This document shows, in pieces, positions 26,753 to 34,677 of a stretch of DNA of 38,597 bases; within the stretch, counting starts at the first letter, position 1; each line of letters starts with the position of its first letter. The notes below the pieces were generated by a model that saw only the letters and a list, made by a program, of their open reading frames with translations, ran no database searches and had not been told where the DNA came from. Location: positions 1-38,597 of the forward strand of contig VYFT01000018.1 in the NCBI GenBank assembly GCA_009842245.1, in the 5' to 3' direction. Source of the DNA: Gammaproteobacteria bacterium (lineage in GTDB: Bacteria > Pseudomonadota > Gammaproteobacteria > Pseudomonadales > Azotimanducaceae). Made by a program: the position numbers and the translations under genes.

Positions 26753-27230
26753 GGTGGATGTGATCTCTCTTTTTAAAGTTAAACTTGAATATTTCTTATG
26801 TTTTATTTGATGTTTATTACTCATTTGTTCAATTGATCTGGGAGTTAGAAATACGAAGGCAAACTACTTGCGCCACGTTCGCATAGACTAAAGACTCAAA
26901 AAAGGTAAAGAGTATAACGGTCGATCACGTATGGGTGCTAGAAGACAGCGATGCACTAGTGCTACTTTGTGTAGTCTACGAAAGTCTATCGTCGATAGTC
27001 GTGGGTTGCAAGACGCGAATTCAGTGGATTTATCAATCACTCTTCCAAAAGAGTTATCGCAACAGACGGTTCTTTTAACAACACCTTGAGATCCACTAGA
27101 CTCTCTGCAGTTTGCAAAATGTTAAACCACGTAGACGAGGACAATCGCAGATGTAGTCCCTTGACAAAACCAATTCACATGTTGTAAAGAGTTCATAGTT
27201 ACTACAAACCCTACAAATTCACGAATACTC
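26753..27230. other. noncoding region between the TonB receptor and selC
   Basis: No convincing gene. It should hold the receptor's promoter on the minus strand. A 13-base perfect inverted repeat CTATCG-T-CGATAG is at 26986-26998 and might be an operator. A 52-codon + frame (26931-27089) ends in TGA and is not supported by a ribosome site or recognisable sequence. Confidence 0.4.
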
Positions 27231-27258
27231 TTGACGTTTTTGTCAAACTACTTTAAAT
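27231..27258 (+). promoter_or_regulatory. selC: promoter of the tRNA-Sec gene
   Basis: TTGACG at 27231-27236 and TTAAAT at 27253-27258, spaced 16 bases apart, end nine bases before the mature tRNA 5' end at 27267, a good fit for a sigma-70 promoter starting transcription close to the tRNA. Confidence 0.6.
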
Positions 27259-27266
27259 ATTCAGTC

Positions 27267-27360
27267 GGAAGAGAATCGTCTCCGGTGAGATGCGCGGCCT
27301 TCAAAGCCGTTGAGATGCCTAATCGGTGTCTGGTGGGTTCGACTCCTACCTCTTCCGCCA
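27267..27360 (+). tRNA. selC: tRNA-Sec (anticodon TCA), CCA encoded
   Basis: Selenocysteine tRNA, 94 bases with CCA, close to E. coli selC. The acceptor 5' strand starts GGAAGAG and pairs with CTCTTCC (27350-27356), followed by discriminator G and CCA. The D arm has six pairs and a 4-base loop CGGT (27277-27292), a tRNA-Sec hallmark. The anticodon loop CTTCAAA (27299-27305) has TCA at 27301-27303. The long variable arm has a 7-pair stem (27313-27319 with 27325-27331). The T arm has five pairs around TTCGACT. Only 12 bases lie between the T loop and the discriminator, giving 7+5 pairs, one less than the 8+5 of typical bacterial tRNA-Sec. A selD gene 3.6 kb away supports Sec use. Confidence 0.95.
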
Positions 27361-27408
27361 TCCACCTCGAATACAAATACACTTTGCGGAGGAAATTTCT
27401 TGGGTTAC

Positions 27409-28293
27409 TTACCAAGGATTTGTCATGAGTACAGCCCAAGATGTCAGGATGAGGGCTAGAACGCCAGTAATCCACTGACCGGATTGACCGAGCCAACGAA
27501 GATTGAAACTAGCGACCACCGTACCAACAACGACACCACACAACAACCCTGTGAAATGGGCGACTACATCGGTTCTTTCTCCCCCGATGCCAAAGAGTAC
27601 GAATACTCCTATGGCTCCGGCGATTGGTAACGCGTTGTAGCGCCAACCCCGACCAAAGATGAGTCTGCGTCGGAAAAACAACCCAGCAAGTAAGCCAAGT
27701 GCTGCGAACGTCGCAGTAGACGAACCGATCGAAGCAAACGACGGTCCTTGAATGAGTGAGTTCAAATAGTTACCCATAGATCCACAAATAAGCACTAGCA
27801 ACCAACACAGTCCACTTCCAAAGTGACGTGCGACGAGACATCCGAAAACCACACCCATAACAGTGTTTGCCACCAGATGTGAAACGTCAACGTGAAGCAA
27901 CAATGCAGTCACGCAACGCCACCACTCACCTTGCTCCACCGCAAAGACCCACATCGTTCCCTGACTTCGAAAGTTCGGCAAGAGCCCCATCCCTTCCAAA
28001 AACCAAATCCCCCAAATAAGCACGACAAACACCACGCAACCGACGATACCGTTATCAAGTATGGGCGACGGTGCTCGGGAGCGATTGAAGACTCGATTCT
28101 CTGTCTGATAGAGCGAAATTTGTTCTCGAGCGTTCAGCTCAAGATGACTCGGTACAAACAATATCCAAGCCCGTTCTACTTGCACGACTTTAGATTCGAC
28201 ACCTACTGAAGTCAATACCAGTTCAAGTTCGAGTATTTTTCGATAGCGCTTAGCTTCGGCAATTCCTACCCATTGTCGATCATCTAAGGTCAC
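27409..28293 (-). CDS. rhomboid-family intramembrane serine protease
   Basis: A 294-residue rhomboid. The cytosolic N-terminal 75 residues (RKILELELVLTSVGVESKVV ... EQISLYQTENR) resemble the small regulatory domain often found ahead of proteobacterial rhomboids. Six to seven transmembrane helices follow. Conserved residues: EWWRCVTALLLH, HLVAN (His139-x3-Asn143, oxyanion site), the catalytic Ser192 in IGSSTATF, and the catalytic His246 in VVAHFTG. The start is GTG at 28293. Its 3' end faces the tRNA-Sec gene 48 bases away. Substrate unknown; the Ser motif G-S-S-T differs from GlpG's GLSG. Confidence 0.87.
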   Translation of the reverse strand: MTLDDRQWVGIAEAKRYRKILELELVLTSVGVESKVVQVERAWILFVPSHLELNAREQISLYQTENRVFNRSRAPSPILDNGIVGCVVFVVLIWGIWFLEGMGLLPNFRSQGTMWVFAVEQGEWWRCVTALLLHVDVSHLVANTVMGVVFGCLVARHFGSGLCWLLVLICGSMGNYLNSLIQGPSFASIGSSTATFAALGLLAGLFFRRRLIFGRGWRYNALPIAGAIGVFVLFGIGGERTDVVAHFTGLLCGVVVGTVVASFNLRWLGQSGQWITGVLALILTSWAVLMTNPW

Positions 28294-28464
28294 GATTAAT
28301 GCTCAGTGCAATGACGGTGAGATTGAGTAACAGACACCAGAACAAACTTCTTTAGCTACCCCTGCAATCATCAACTACTGGGTTGACCAAGGTGTGGTGA
28401 TGTTCTTCGTAAAATTTTTACTTTTATTTAAAAAATTTCCTTAATAACTAGCGAGCCACCTTAG
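28294..28464. promoter_or_regulatory. divergent intergenic region between rhomboid gene and GCS2-type ligase
   Basis: A 171-base region that should hold promoters for both directions. A TTGACC at 28383-28388 lies ahead of TAAAAT at 28410-28415 but 21 bases apart, too far for a standard sigma-70 promoter. An A/T-rich run (28411-28445) precedes the ligase ATG. No firm element can be assigned. Confidence 0.3.
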
Positions 28465-29886
28465 ATGGGAGACGAAATAACGCGCCGACACTTCGACGCA
28501 GTTGACTTTAGTCGCTTTCGACGCTTACTCAAGCAAGAAACAGACCATCTACAGAGTCTGATGGAGGCTGATCGGTTTAGCACACGCGGAGACATCGTCG
28601 GCTTTGAACTGGAAGCATGGATAGTCGATGGTGAGGGACAACCCAAAGCAATTAATAGAAAGTTTCTTAAGTCCCTTAAGAATCCGTTAGTAGTACCAGA
28701 ATTATCACAATTTAACGTCGAACTCAACGGCAGTCCTAGTGCTCTCACGGGAAACGTTTTCTCGAGACTACACGATGAATTGTTGTCGACTTGGCAAGAC
28801 TGCCAAGCGACAGCTAATGCACTTAATTGCAATCTAGTGCAAATTGGCATATTACCCACTATACAGCAGAGCCTCCTCACTTCTGAACACATGTCGGACA
28901 TGGTGCGATTCCAAGCTCTGAATGACCGTCTCATGGCTTTACGAGACGGTTCCGAAATTGAAATTCGCATTAAGGGCTCGGATGAAGAGTTAGATATTAG
29001 ACACGACGACGTAATGTTGGAAGCTGCAGCAACTAGCTTTCAGATCCATTTACAGTGTAAGCCCGAGCGAGCTATTCGAGACTTTAATGCCTCGATAGTA
29101 GCATCCGCACCCATGGTCGCGCTTAGTGCAAATTCTCACTATCTGTTCGGTAAAGCACTTTGGACCGAGACGAGAATTCCATTGTTCGAGCAGGCTATTG
29201 ACATTGGTACCAGGCACTTAAACCGAGTATATTTTGGCTCTGACTATGTGAATGAATCGCTCATGGAAGTATTCGCGGCAAATCTTCACGACCACGCGAT
29301 ATTGCTCCCTTACGTCCAAGCTGAACCGCTTCATAAGTACGCGCACCTTAGATTCCAAAACGGCACTATTTGGAGATGGAACCGTCCCCTTATCGGTTTT
29401 GACTACGATGGGCAACCGCACCTGCGCATAGAACACCGAACCGTACCTTCAGGACCAACCATCAAAGACTGTATTGCAAACTGTGCAGCCTTTGTTGGTT
29501 TCGTTCGTGCATTAGTAGACCGAGCCACACCCGTCGAACAGGAAATTCCATTTGATACTGCAAAGGAAAATTTTTACAAAGCGGCGACACATGGCTTAGC
29601 GGCTGAAATCGTGTGGACTAACGGCAAAACTGCAAAAGTGTCTGAAATCATCACAAAAGAATTGTTACCGGCAGCAAAACAAGCACTGATCGCTGCACAT
29701 GTCCCGGAAGAAGAATGTGACCTCTTCCTAGGAATCGTTAACGACCGCGTCCAAAGCGGTATAAACGGGACGACTTGGCAACAACAATGGGTAGCAAAGC
29801 ATGGTCGCGATTTTCCGCGACTCACGCTCGACTACACTCGGCTGCAGGAATCCAACGAGCCAGTGCACACATGGCCGACACCGTGA
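28465..29886 (+). CDS. GCS2-type glutamate-cysteine ligase-like carboxylate-amine ligase
   Basis: A 473-residue protein of the GCS2 (glutamate-cysteine ligase, YbdK-like) family, enzymes that join an amino-acid carboxylate to an amine using ATP. Visible pieces: DIVGFELEAWIVD (residues 43-55, metal/ATP-binding ELE), FNVELNGSPS (83-92), SFQIHLQ (191-197), ALSANSHYLFGK and LRIEHRTVPSGPTIKD (320-335). It is longer than E. coli YbdK (372 residues). The substrate cannot be deduced; gamma-glutamylcysteine synthesis is possible but not shown. The 3' end overlaps the following zinc deacylase by 16 bases, so the two probably act together. Confidence 0.82.
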   Translation: MGDEITRRHFDAVDFSRFRRLLKQETDHLQSLMEADRFSTRGDIVGFELEAWIVDGEGQPKAINRKFLKSLKNPLVVPELSQFNVELNGSPSALTGNVFSRLHDELLSTWQDCQATANALNCNLVQIGILPTIQQSLLTSEHMSDMVRFQALNDRLMALRDGSEIEIRIKGSDEELDIRHDDVMLEAAATSFQIHLQCKPERAIRDFNASIVASAPMVALSANSHYLFGKALWTETRIPLFEQAIDIGTRHLNRVYFGSDYVNESLMEVFAANLHDHAILLPYVQAEPLHKYAHLRFQNGTIWRWNRPLIGFDYDGQPHLRIEHRTVPSGPTIKDCIANCAAFVGFVRALVDRATPVEQEIPFDTAKENFYKAATHGLAAEIVWTNGKTAKVSEIITKELLPAAKQALIAAHVPEEECDLFLGIVNDRVQSGINGTTWQQQWVAKHGRDFPRLTLDYTRLQESNEPVHTWPTP

Positions 29887-30863
29887 AAGTAAGCACAGAT
29901 CTAGCATTCTTCAAATCTTTAACCAAGCTGCGAGCTAACGAGCTCGCATCGGTCCTTCACTCTCCCACTTTGTTCGACTTCAGCGTCGCGCAGAGTGCAC
30001 CGTTTTTTCTCTCGATTCTCTTGCATGGCAACGAGACTTCTGGGTGGGATGCGTTGTGCGGTCTTGTCGAAGAAGACTATCTAAACAAGGACTTGCCGTC
30101 CTGCGTGATTCTGATCGGGAATGTTCAAGCTGCACAAGACGGTAAGCGCATGCTTGATGGACAACCCGACTTTAATCGAATTTGGGAAGGAGGTAGTTCA
30201 CCTTACGCGAAGTGGGCAGACAGTGTCATTTCATTTGTTGAGGCAAAACGGCCTTGGTTTGCTCTCGATGTCCACAACAACACCGGTCCGAATCCGCATC
30301 ACTCGATTGTTACCAGCATCGACGCGACCACCATGTCTGCAGCTCGACTCTTCAGTCAAACTGCGATCTTTGCGCAACAACCTCCTGGCGTACTGACGCG
30401 ACGTACGTCGGGCTTTTGTACGTCGATTACGCTTGAGACCGGTTTGCCAGAGGACCCGGCAAGCGCAGCACGCGCTCGTGAGTACATTAATACACTGTGG
30501 GATACCGGTAGAGTACCCAAAATCGACACCTCAGATCAGGAGTTGTTCCAAAACAACGTACGAGTTTTAATCGAAAATGCTGATTCGATCACGGATGAAC
30601 AAGTTCCTAAATTTGCGCCTAAGTTATATCGCTACAACTTCAAGACTATTCCCGAAGGAACTGAACTCGCGCGGTTAGTCGTAGACCACGCCCGACTGAG
30701 AGCTGTTGACGAAGACCAGAGAGATCAGACTCGTACTTTTCTTTCCTACAAAGGCAAAAATGTATCGTTGAGACGGGACACAATTTTGTCGATGTACACA
30801 GAAGATCCTCGCATCGCGAGACAAGACTGTGTTTGTTACTTCCTCGAACCCTTACACATTTGA
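29871..30863 (+). CDS. succinylglutamate desuccinylase/aspartoacylase-family zinc hydrolase
   Basis: A 330-residue AstE/AspA-type metallohydrolase (M14-like fold) that cleaves an N-acyl or amide bond. Zinc ligands are His52 and Glu55 in LHGNETSGWD and His135 in DVHNNTG; the catalytic Glu189 is in ITLETG. The start used is ATG 29871 (MADTVKV), because the longer frame from 29775 lies deep inside the ligase gene. It overlaps the ligase by 16 bases and is convergent with the selD fusion one base later. It is not in an arginine succinyltransferase operon, so AstE itself is unlikely. Opposed to the ligase, it could hydrolyse or trim the ligase's product; this is inference. Confidence 0.85.
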   Translation: MADTVKVSTDLAFFKSLTKLRANELASVLHSPTLFDFSVAQSAPFFLSILLHGNETSGWDALCGLVEEDYLNKDLPSCVILIGNVQAAQDGKRMLDGQPDFNRIWEGGSSPYAKWADSVISFVEAKRPWFALDVHNNTGPNPHHSIVTSIDATTMSAARLFSQTAIFAQQPPGVLTRRTSGFCTSITLETGLPEDPASAARAREYINTLWDTGRVPKIDTSDQELFQNNVRVLIENADSITDEQVPKFAPKLYRYNFKTIPEGTELARLVVDHARLRAVDEDQRDQTRTFLSYKGKNVSLRRDTILSMYTEDPRIARQDCVCYFLEPLHI

Positions 30864-30864
30864 C

Positions 30865-33036
30865 CTAAGCAGCGAAATCGAAAATCCGCGAAGATTCGCC
30901 GTTGATGGTTCGTCCGACGATATCCGCGTGCTCATAACCTGCTTCGACGAGAGCTGACACGCACTCATCGGAAACGTCAGAAGGAACTGCCGCTAACAGA
31001 CCACCACTTGTCTGGGGATCAATCAATGGAGCTAGTCTTTCGTCTCCGAGGTCTGAAGAAACTTCAAACTCCTCAAGCACTTGGGCATTCGCGTCGTGTA
31101 GCGTACTTTTAATCCCTTGTTTCATAACGTCAGTTGTGCCGGGTAGTACGGTTACCGCATTAGCGTACAGTTCAATATTCACCCTAGACTGTTGGATGAG
31201 TTCTGAGCAGTGACCCACAAGCCCAAATCCACTGATATCGGTAACAGCTGAAGCGTCAAATTCGCGGAAAATGGAAGTTGCGTGTTTATTGGACTGTTCC
31301 ATACTCTCAATGCACAACACTAAATCGGCGGCGCGGGTCTTCTTATGCATCAAGCCGGCCAGGAGAATCCCAGTACCTACCGGTTTCGTCAATATTAAAT
31401 CCTGACCAACCAACATCTTTGACTTAAACCATGGAGGTTGAGAATTTGTCCCAGTCACCGCAAAACCCAAAGACACTTCATTACCCTCCGCAGAGTGACC
31501 ACCAACCAAAGACACGTTGTCAGCACCGAATACCGCCACCGCACCAGCGAGTACCTGATAGAACTCATCTTCCATTAGCGGTTCAGCCATCAGCGGTACG
31601 GTTACCAATGCTAAAGCTATTTTGGGGTCAGATCCCATCGCATAAAGGTCATTCAAAGCATGAGTAGCAGCTACCTTACCAAACCGATACGGATCTGTAA
31701 TCATCGATCTGAAGTGATCACAACTAGTCGATACAGCTTTCGAACTGAGTTCGATTACGGCAGCATCATCACCTAAATCGTAAACTGCTCCATGCTTGTC
31801 ATTCGCTTTTAATCGAGCCAGTACTCGATCCAACAACCTCGCACCAAGTTTGGACGCGCATCCGCCACACCGCATATCATCCATTCCGGCTTTTTTCGTC
31901 TTAAACGGTTTCATAGCCGGTAATTCATTAAATCGCTGCATAAACTTGATGTCGATTCTGTGTTTCCAGCGACTGATGGTTTTTGAGCGCATACACCAAA
32001 GCCCCTTGGAAGCTAGGGCATCATTACCAGGTAAACGCAAAATGGCTAATGCTTGACGTTGCGCGTTATAGGAACGTAGACGCTTCCCCTTCAGAAACGC
32101 TCGAGCATTTCGTGCAAGAATTGGTCCTTCGCGTACTGCGAAAACACCAGATTTCGGGCGTTCTTGACCCACGAGACACACCATGTCTCCCCCTGCAAAG
32201 ACATTGTGATGTGAAGTACTGCGTAGCTCTCTATCTACTTTGAGAAAGCCTCCAGAATCCACGTCAAAGCCTGAATCTCGAATCCATGCTGGTGCTTCCA
32301 CGCCAGTGACCCATAAAACATGGTCGCACTCGATCTGAGTGCCATTGTTCGATCCCACGTTTCGATCGGTAACTGTAGTCACGGGAAAGTTGACCTCAAA
32401 TTTAATGTCTTGTCGAGTTAAGGTCTTCTCAGCAATTCTTCTCACGCGGCGATTGTGTTGAATCAGCAGTTCTGGATCTGCTGTGGCGATCGTGATGTCG
32501 AACACCGGCCCAAAGCGTTCACGGGTCGCAAGCGCTACTTCCACGCTTCCTGGCCCCCCTCCGACGACGACAAGTTTACGGTGCTGTCCGGATTCACCCT
32601 GTTTCACAATCACATCCCACTCCGTCGTGAAACGCCCTATTGGCTTCACAGCAGTAACGTTTTCAAGACTACGAAATTTGATTCCCGGCTCTCCACCGGT
32701 GTTGATAACTAAGCAGTCGTATCGAAGATCCGGTCGGTTTCGCAGTTTGACTGTGTTATCTGCTGGATTGACTTGAGTAACTTCATCAACAATCAACCGA
32801 GCGTTAGCGAACGTACCTAGCTTCGCTAGGTCAATGTGTATGTCTTCCCACGAATAAATTCCATAGACGAAACCAGGGAGCATCCCAGAATAGGGAGAGT
32901 GGGCTTCGCGCGCGACCACCGTAACGCGAATATCAGAGTCCGGATTCATACCAAACGCCCGCAGAACTTGTACGTTTGAATGGCCTGCACCGACTAAAAG
33001 TAAATCGTACTTGAAGTGAGGAGCGTTAGGCGTCAA
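30865..33036 (-). CDS. selD: FAD/NAD(P)-dependent oxidoreductase fused to selenophosphate synthetase (SelD)
   Basis: A 723-residue fusion. Residues 1-370 are a pyridine nucleotide-disulfide oxidoreductase/NDH-2-like domain with two dinucleotide sites (LLLVGAGHSNVQVL at 12-25; VVVGGGPGSVEVA at 156-168) and VFAGGDMVCL. Residues about 380-723 are SelD, making selenophosphate from selenide and ATP: Cys393 and Lys396 in RCGGCASK match E. coli Cys17 and Lys20, followed by LGDDAAVI, THALNDLYAMG, GGHSAEG, DISGFGLVGH and DPQTSGGLL. This fusion class is known in bacteria; the oxidoreductase may supply reduced selenium. The start is TTG at 33036 with AAGGAT 9 bases upstream. It encodes Cys, not Sec, at the active site. 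Confidence 0.94.
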   Translation of the reverse strand: MTPNAPHFKYDLLLVGAGHSNVQVLRAFGMNPDSDIRVTVVAREAHSPYSGMLPGFVYGIYSWEDIHIDLAKLGTFANARLIVDEVTQVNPADNTVKLRNRPDLRYDCLVINTGGEPGIKFRSLENVTAVKPIGRFTTEWDVIVKQGESGQHRKLVVVGGGPGSVEVALATRERFGPVFDITIATADPELLIQHNRRVRRIAEKTLTRQDIKFEVNFPVTTVTDRNVGSNNGTQIECDHVLWVTGVEAPAWIRDSGFDVDSGGFLKVDRELRSTSHHNVFAGGDMVCLVGQERPKSGVFAVREGPILARNARAFLKGKRLRSYNAQRQALAILRLPGNDALASKGLWCMRSKTISRWKHRIDIKFMQRFNELPAMKPFKTKKAGMDDMRCGGCASKLGARLLDRVLARLKANDKHGAVYDLGDDAAVIELSSKAVSTSCDHFRSMITDPYRFGKVAATHALNDLYAMGSDPKIALALVTVPLMAEPLMEDEFYQVLAGAVAVFGADNVSLVGGHSAEGNEVSLGFAVTGTNSQPPWFKSKMLVGQDLILTKPVGTGILLAGLMHKKTRAADLVLCIESMEQSNKHATSIFREFDASAVTDISGFGLVGHCSELIQQSRVNIELYANAVTVLPGTTDVMKQGIKSTLHDANAQVLEEFEVSSDLGDERLAPLIDPQTSGGLLAAVPSDVSDECVSALVEAGYEHADIVGRTINGESSRIFDFAA

Positions 33037-33307
33037 TTGATGTACATCCTTGAAAATATTAAATATTGAGGTCTGTATCGTTGCTCTCTCGGCATATGTG
33101 AGGGTACTTTACACAAGCATTCACTGCGTTCATGAAATCCTGCTTAGTCGCGTAACGGAAGGAACGCTACATTACGATTGACACTAGCATTGTCCGCGAA
33201 ATTCGAACAATCCTTGGCGCGCATAATGATAATGTTTGGGTAGTTCACACGTTCATTTACAATTTCAGTTTAAAAGTCATTTTTCGTCTCACACAGCTCG
33301 CTTTACT
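33037..33307. promoter_or_regulatory. divergent intergenic region selD / lipoprotein
   Basis: Contains start signals for both sides. A perfect TTGACA on the + strand at 33178-33183 has no matching -10 at 17 bases. GATAAT at 33228-33233 could be a -10 for the lipoprotein gene, without a good -35. No gene is seen. Confidence 0.3.
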
Positions 33308-33475
33308 ATGCAAATCCTTCCCTTCTTGCGCAAATTTTTAACGCTCTCAACACTTGCTTTAACGCTGTTAGTCTTAGGCGGTTGTGCGTTATTTCAGCCA
33401 CGTGATTGCGAGACGGACGAAATCCCAGAAGAGATTTTTCCTCTGGCCGCGGAACAGCAAACTCTTCCGCGATAG
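33308..33475 (+). CDS. small lipoprotein, function unknown
   Basis: A 55-residue protein with a type II signal peptide: MQILPFLRKFLTLSTLALTL then a lipobox VLGGC with Cys at about residue 27. The mature lipoprotein would be only about 29 residues, with an acidic stretch CETDEIPEEIF and a second Cys. The chosen ATG at 33308 gives the standard signal length; a longer frame from 33236 is unlikely. It is not the LptM (YifL) type, which carries LKGPLYxP after the Cys. It lies 59 bases before coaE in the same direction. Confidence 0.65.
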   Translation: MQILPFLRKFLTLSTLALTLLVLGGCALFQPRDCETDEIPEEIFPLAAEQQTLPR

Positions 33476-33534
33476 AGCATGGTACAAACTTCGGTTGACG
33501 GCATGCGTGAAAATAGGGTTGAACACCTTAGATA

Positions 33535-34149
33535 ATGTACACTATTGGCTTGACGGGCAGTATCGGTGCCGGGAAGTCAACAGTCGCGCGATACTTAGAA
33601 CACCGAGGATATCCCATAGTTGATGCCGATCAACTAGGACATGAAGCATACGAACCGAGTACATCGTGCTTCCACAAAGTTGTCAGTGCCTTCGGTAAAG
33701 ATCTAGTTGCTCCGGACGGTACCATTAATCGTAAAAAACTCGGTAGAATCGTCTTTGCGGACTCCGTTAGACTTCAGCTTTTAAATCAAATCGTGTGGCC
33801 TGAGATCAAAAAACTAGCAGAATTACGGTTAGAAAGCCACAGACAATTGCAACAATTTCCTATCGTATTCTTTGAGGCCGCAGTCTTGGTTGAAGCCGAT
33901 TGGTACACGATAGTCGACGAGGTGTGGACAGTGCTATCCAGTAAATCTACAACTATATCTCGCGTACTCGCTCGCGACGATACCTCTGAAGCACATCTTG
34001 AGCAGCGTATTGACGCACAGATTTCCAATCAGGAAAGAATACGTCGGTCTCAAGTAGTCATCCACAACAACGGTTCTATTGATGAACTTCATAAGTCTGT
34101 AGACCTGGAGCTCAATAAATTACATCAACGAATTGAAGGAGACAAATAA
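33535..34149 (+). CDS. coaE: dephospho-CoA kinase
   Basis: Last step of coenzyme A synthesis, phosphorylating the 3'-OH of dephospho-CoA. The 204-residue protein has the P-loop GSIGAGKS at residues 8-15, the VDADQLGHEAY motif (residues 29-39), LGRIVFAD, HP-like QIVWPEI and VFFEAAVLVEADW, plus the lid and QLQQRI-like segment AHLEQRIDAQIS. No clear ribosome site is visible before the ATG. The next gene begins one or two bases after its stop. Confidence 0.95.
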   Translation: MYTIGLTGSIGAGKSTVARYLEHRGYPIVDADQLGHEAYEPSTSCFHKVVSAFGKDLVAPDGTINRKKLGRIVFADSVRLQLLNQIVWPEIKKLAELRLESHRQLQQFPIVFFEAAVLVEADWYTIVDEVWTVLSSKSTTISRVLARDDTSEAHLEQRIDAQISNQERIRRSQVVIHNNGSIDELHKSVDLELNKLHQRIEGDK

Positions 34150-34150
34150 A

Positions 34151-34645
34151 TTGGTATTTGAACAGTTTAAATCAACCGCGGATCAAATTAAAGAAAAGGT
34201 TAAAGCAGGCGGAGATGAAGTGCTCGCCAAAGTCGCCGCCGCGGGAAGACAAGGGCTCACCGTGGCAGTCAAGAAAATGTTTGAAGAGTATTCGACATTT
34301 GCTCCTGTACTTGAACGCGCGGGCTTCATTGTTGGCGATATAGAGCTCAGTGTGACAATACCTCCAGCAATCGTAGTATGTATTGAACCCACTGAAGTCG
34401 ATGCCATGGAACGACTAAACTCAGTGGTCAGCGAGATGGAGTTGACAGAAATTCAAAAAGGAGTGTTGGCGTTGATCAAAGAGGCATATGGACTAGAAGA
34501 AATAGTGAAGGCTCATGGCCACGAGATCGGTCAAATCGAGCTTGTGTTTAGCGTACCTCCAGGAGCTTCAGTCCATCTCAGTTCAAGTCGTTCGCGTGTA
34601 TTCGGATCAGTAGAACGTACAACAAATTTGACGGACTCCGACTAG
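34151..34645 (+). CDS. hypothetical protein with an internal IELxxxxPP repeat
   Basis: A 164-residue protein of unknown family. I place the start at TTG 34151, because AAGGAG (34136-34141) lies 9 bases upstream; a TTG at 34133 would lie within coaE and before that site. The N-terminus is helical and charged (FEQFKSTADQIKEKVKAG). Two related segments occur: AGFIVGDIELSVTIPPAIVV and HGHEIGQIELVFSVPPGASV, about 70 residues apart, suggesting an internal duplication of a beta element. No signal peptide or membrane segment. It follows coaE directly and is convergent with copA. Confidence 0.68.
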   Translation: MVFEQFKSTADQIKEKVKAGGDEVLAKVAAAGRQGLTVAVKKMFEEYSTFAPVLERAGFIVGDIELSVTIPPAIVVCIEPTEVDAMERLNSVVSEMELTEIQKGVLALIKEAYGLEEIVKAHGHEIGQIELVFSVPPGASVHLSSSRSRVFGSVERTTNLTDSD

Positions 34646-34677
34646 CTCTCACTGACATCGTGTTCGCTTGCGACGAG

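Noticed and set aside
26931..27089. A 52-codon plus-strand frame ending in TGA, considered as a selenoprotein fragment because of the nearby tRNA-Sec
   Set aside because: Reading TGA as Sec adds only eleven codons before a stop; no ribosome site, no redox motif and no visible SECIS-like hairpin directly after the TGA.
27248..27496. An 82-residue minus-strand reading frame
   Set aside because: It runs antisense through the tRNA-Sec gene and the end of the rhomboid gene; its apparent protein sequence is a translated tRNA.
30865..33036. Selenocysteine at the SelD active site
   Set aside because: The catalytic position is encoded as cysteine (Cys393), not TGA.
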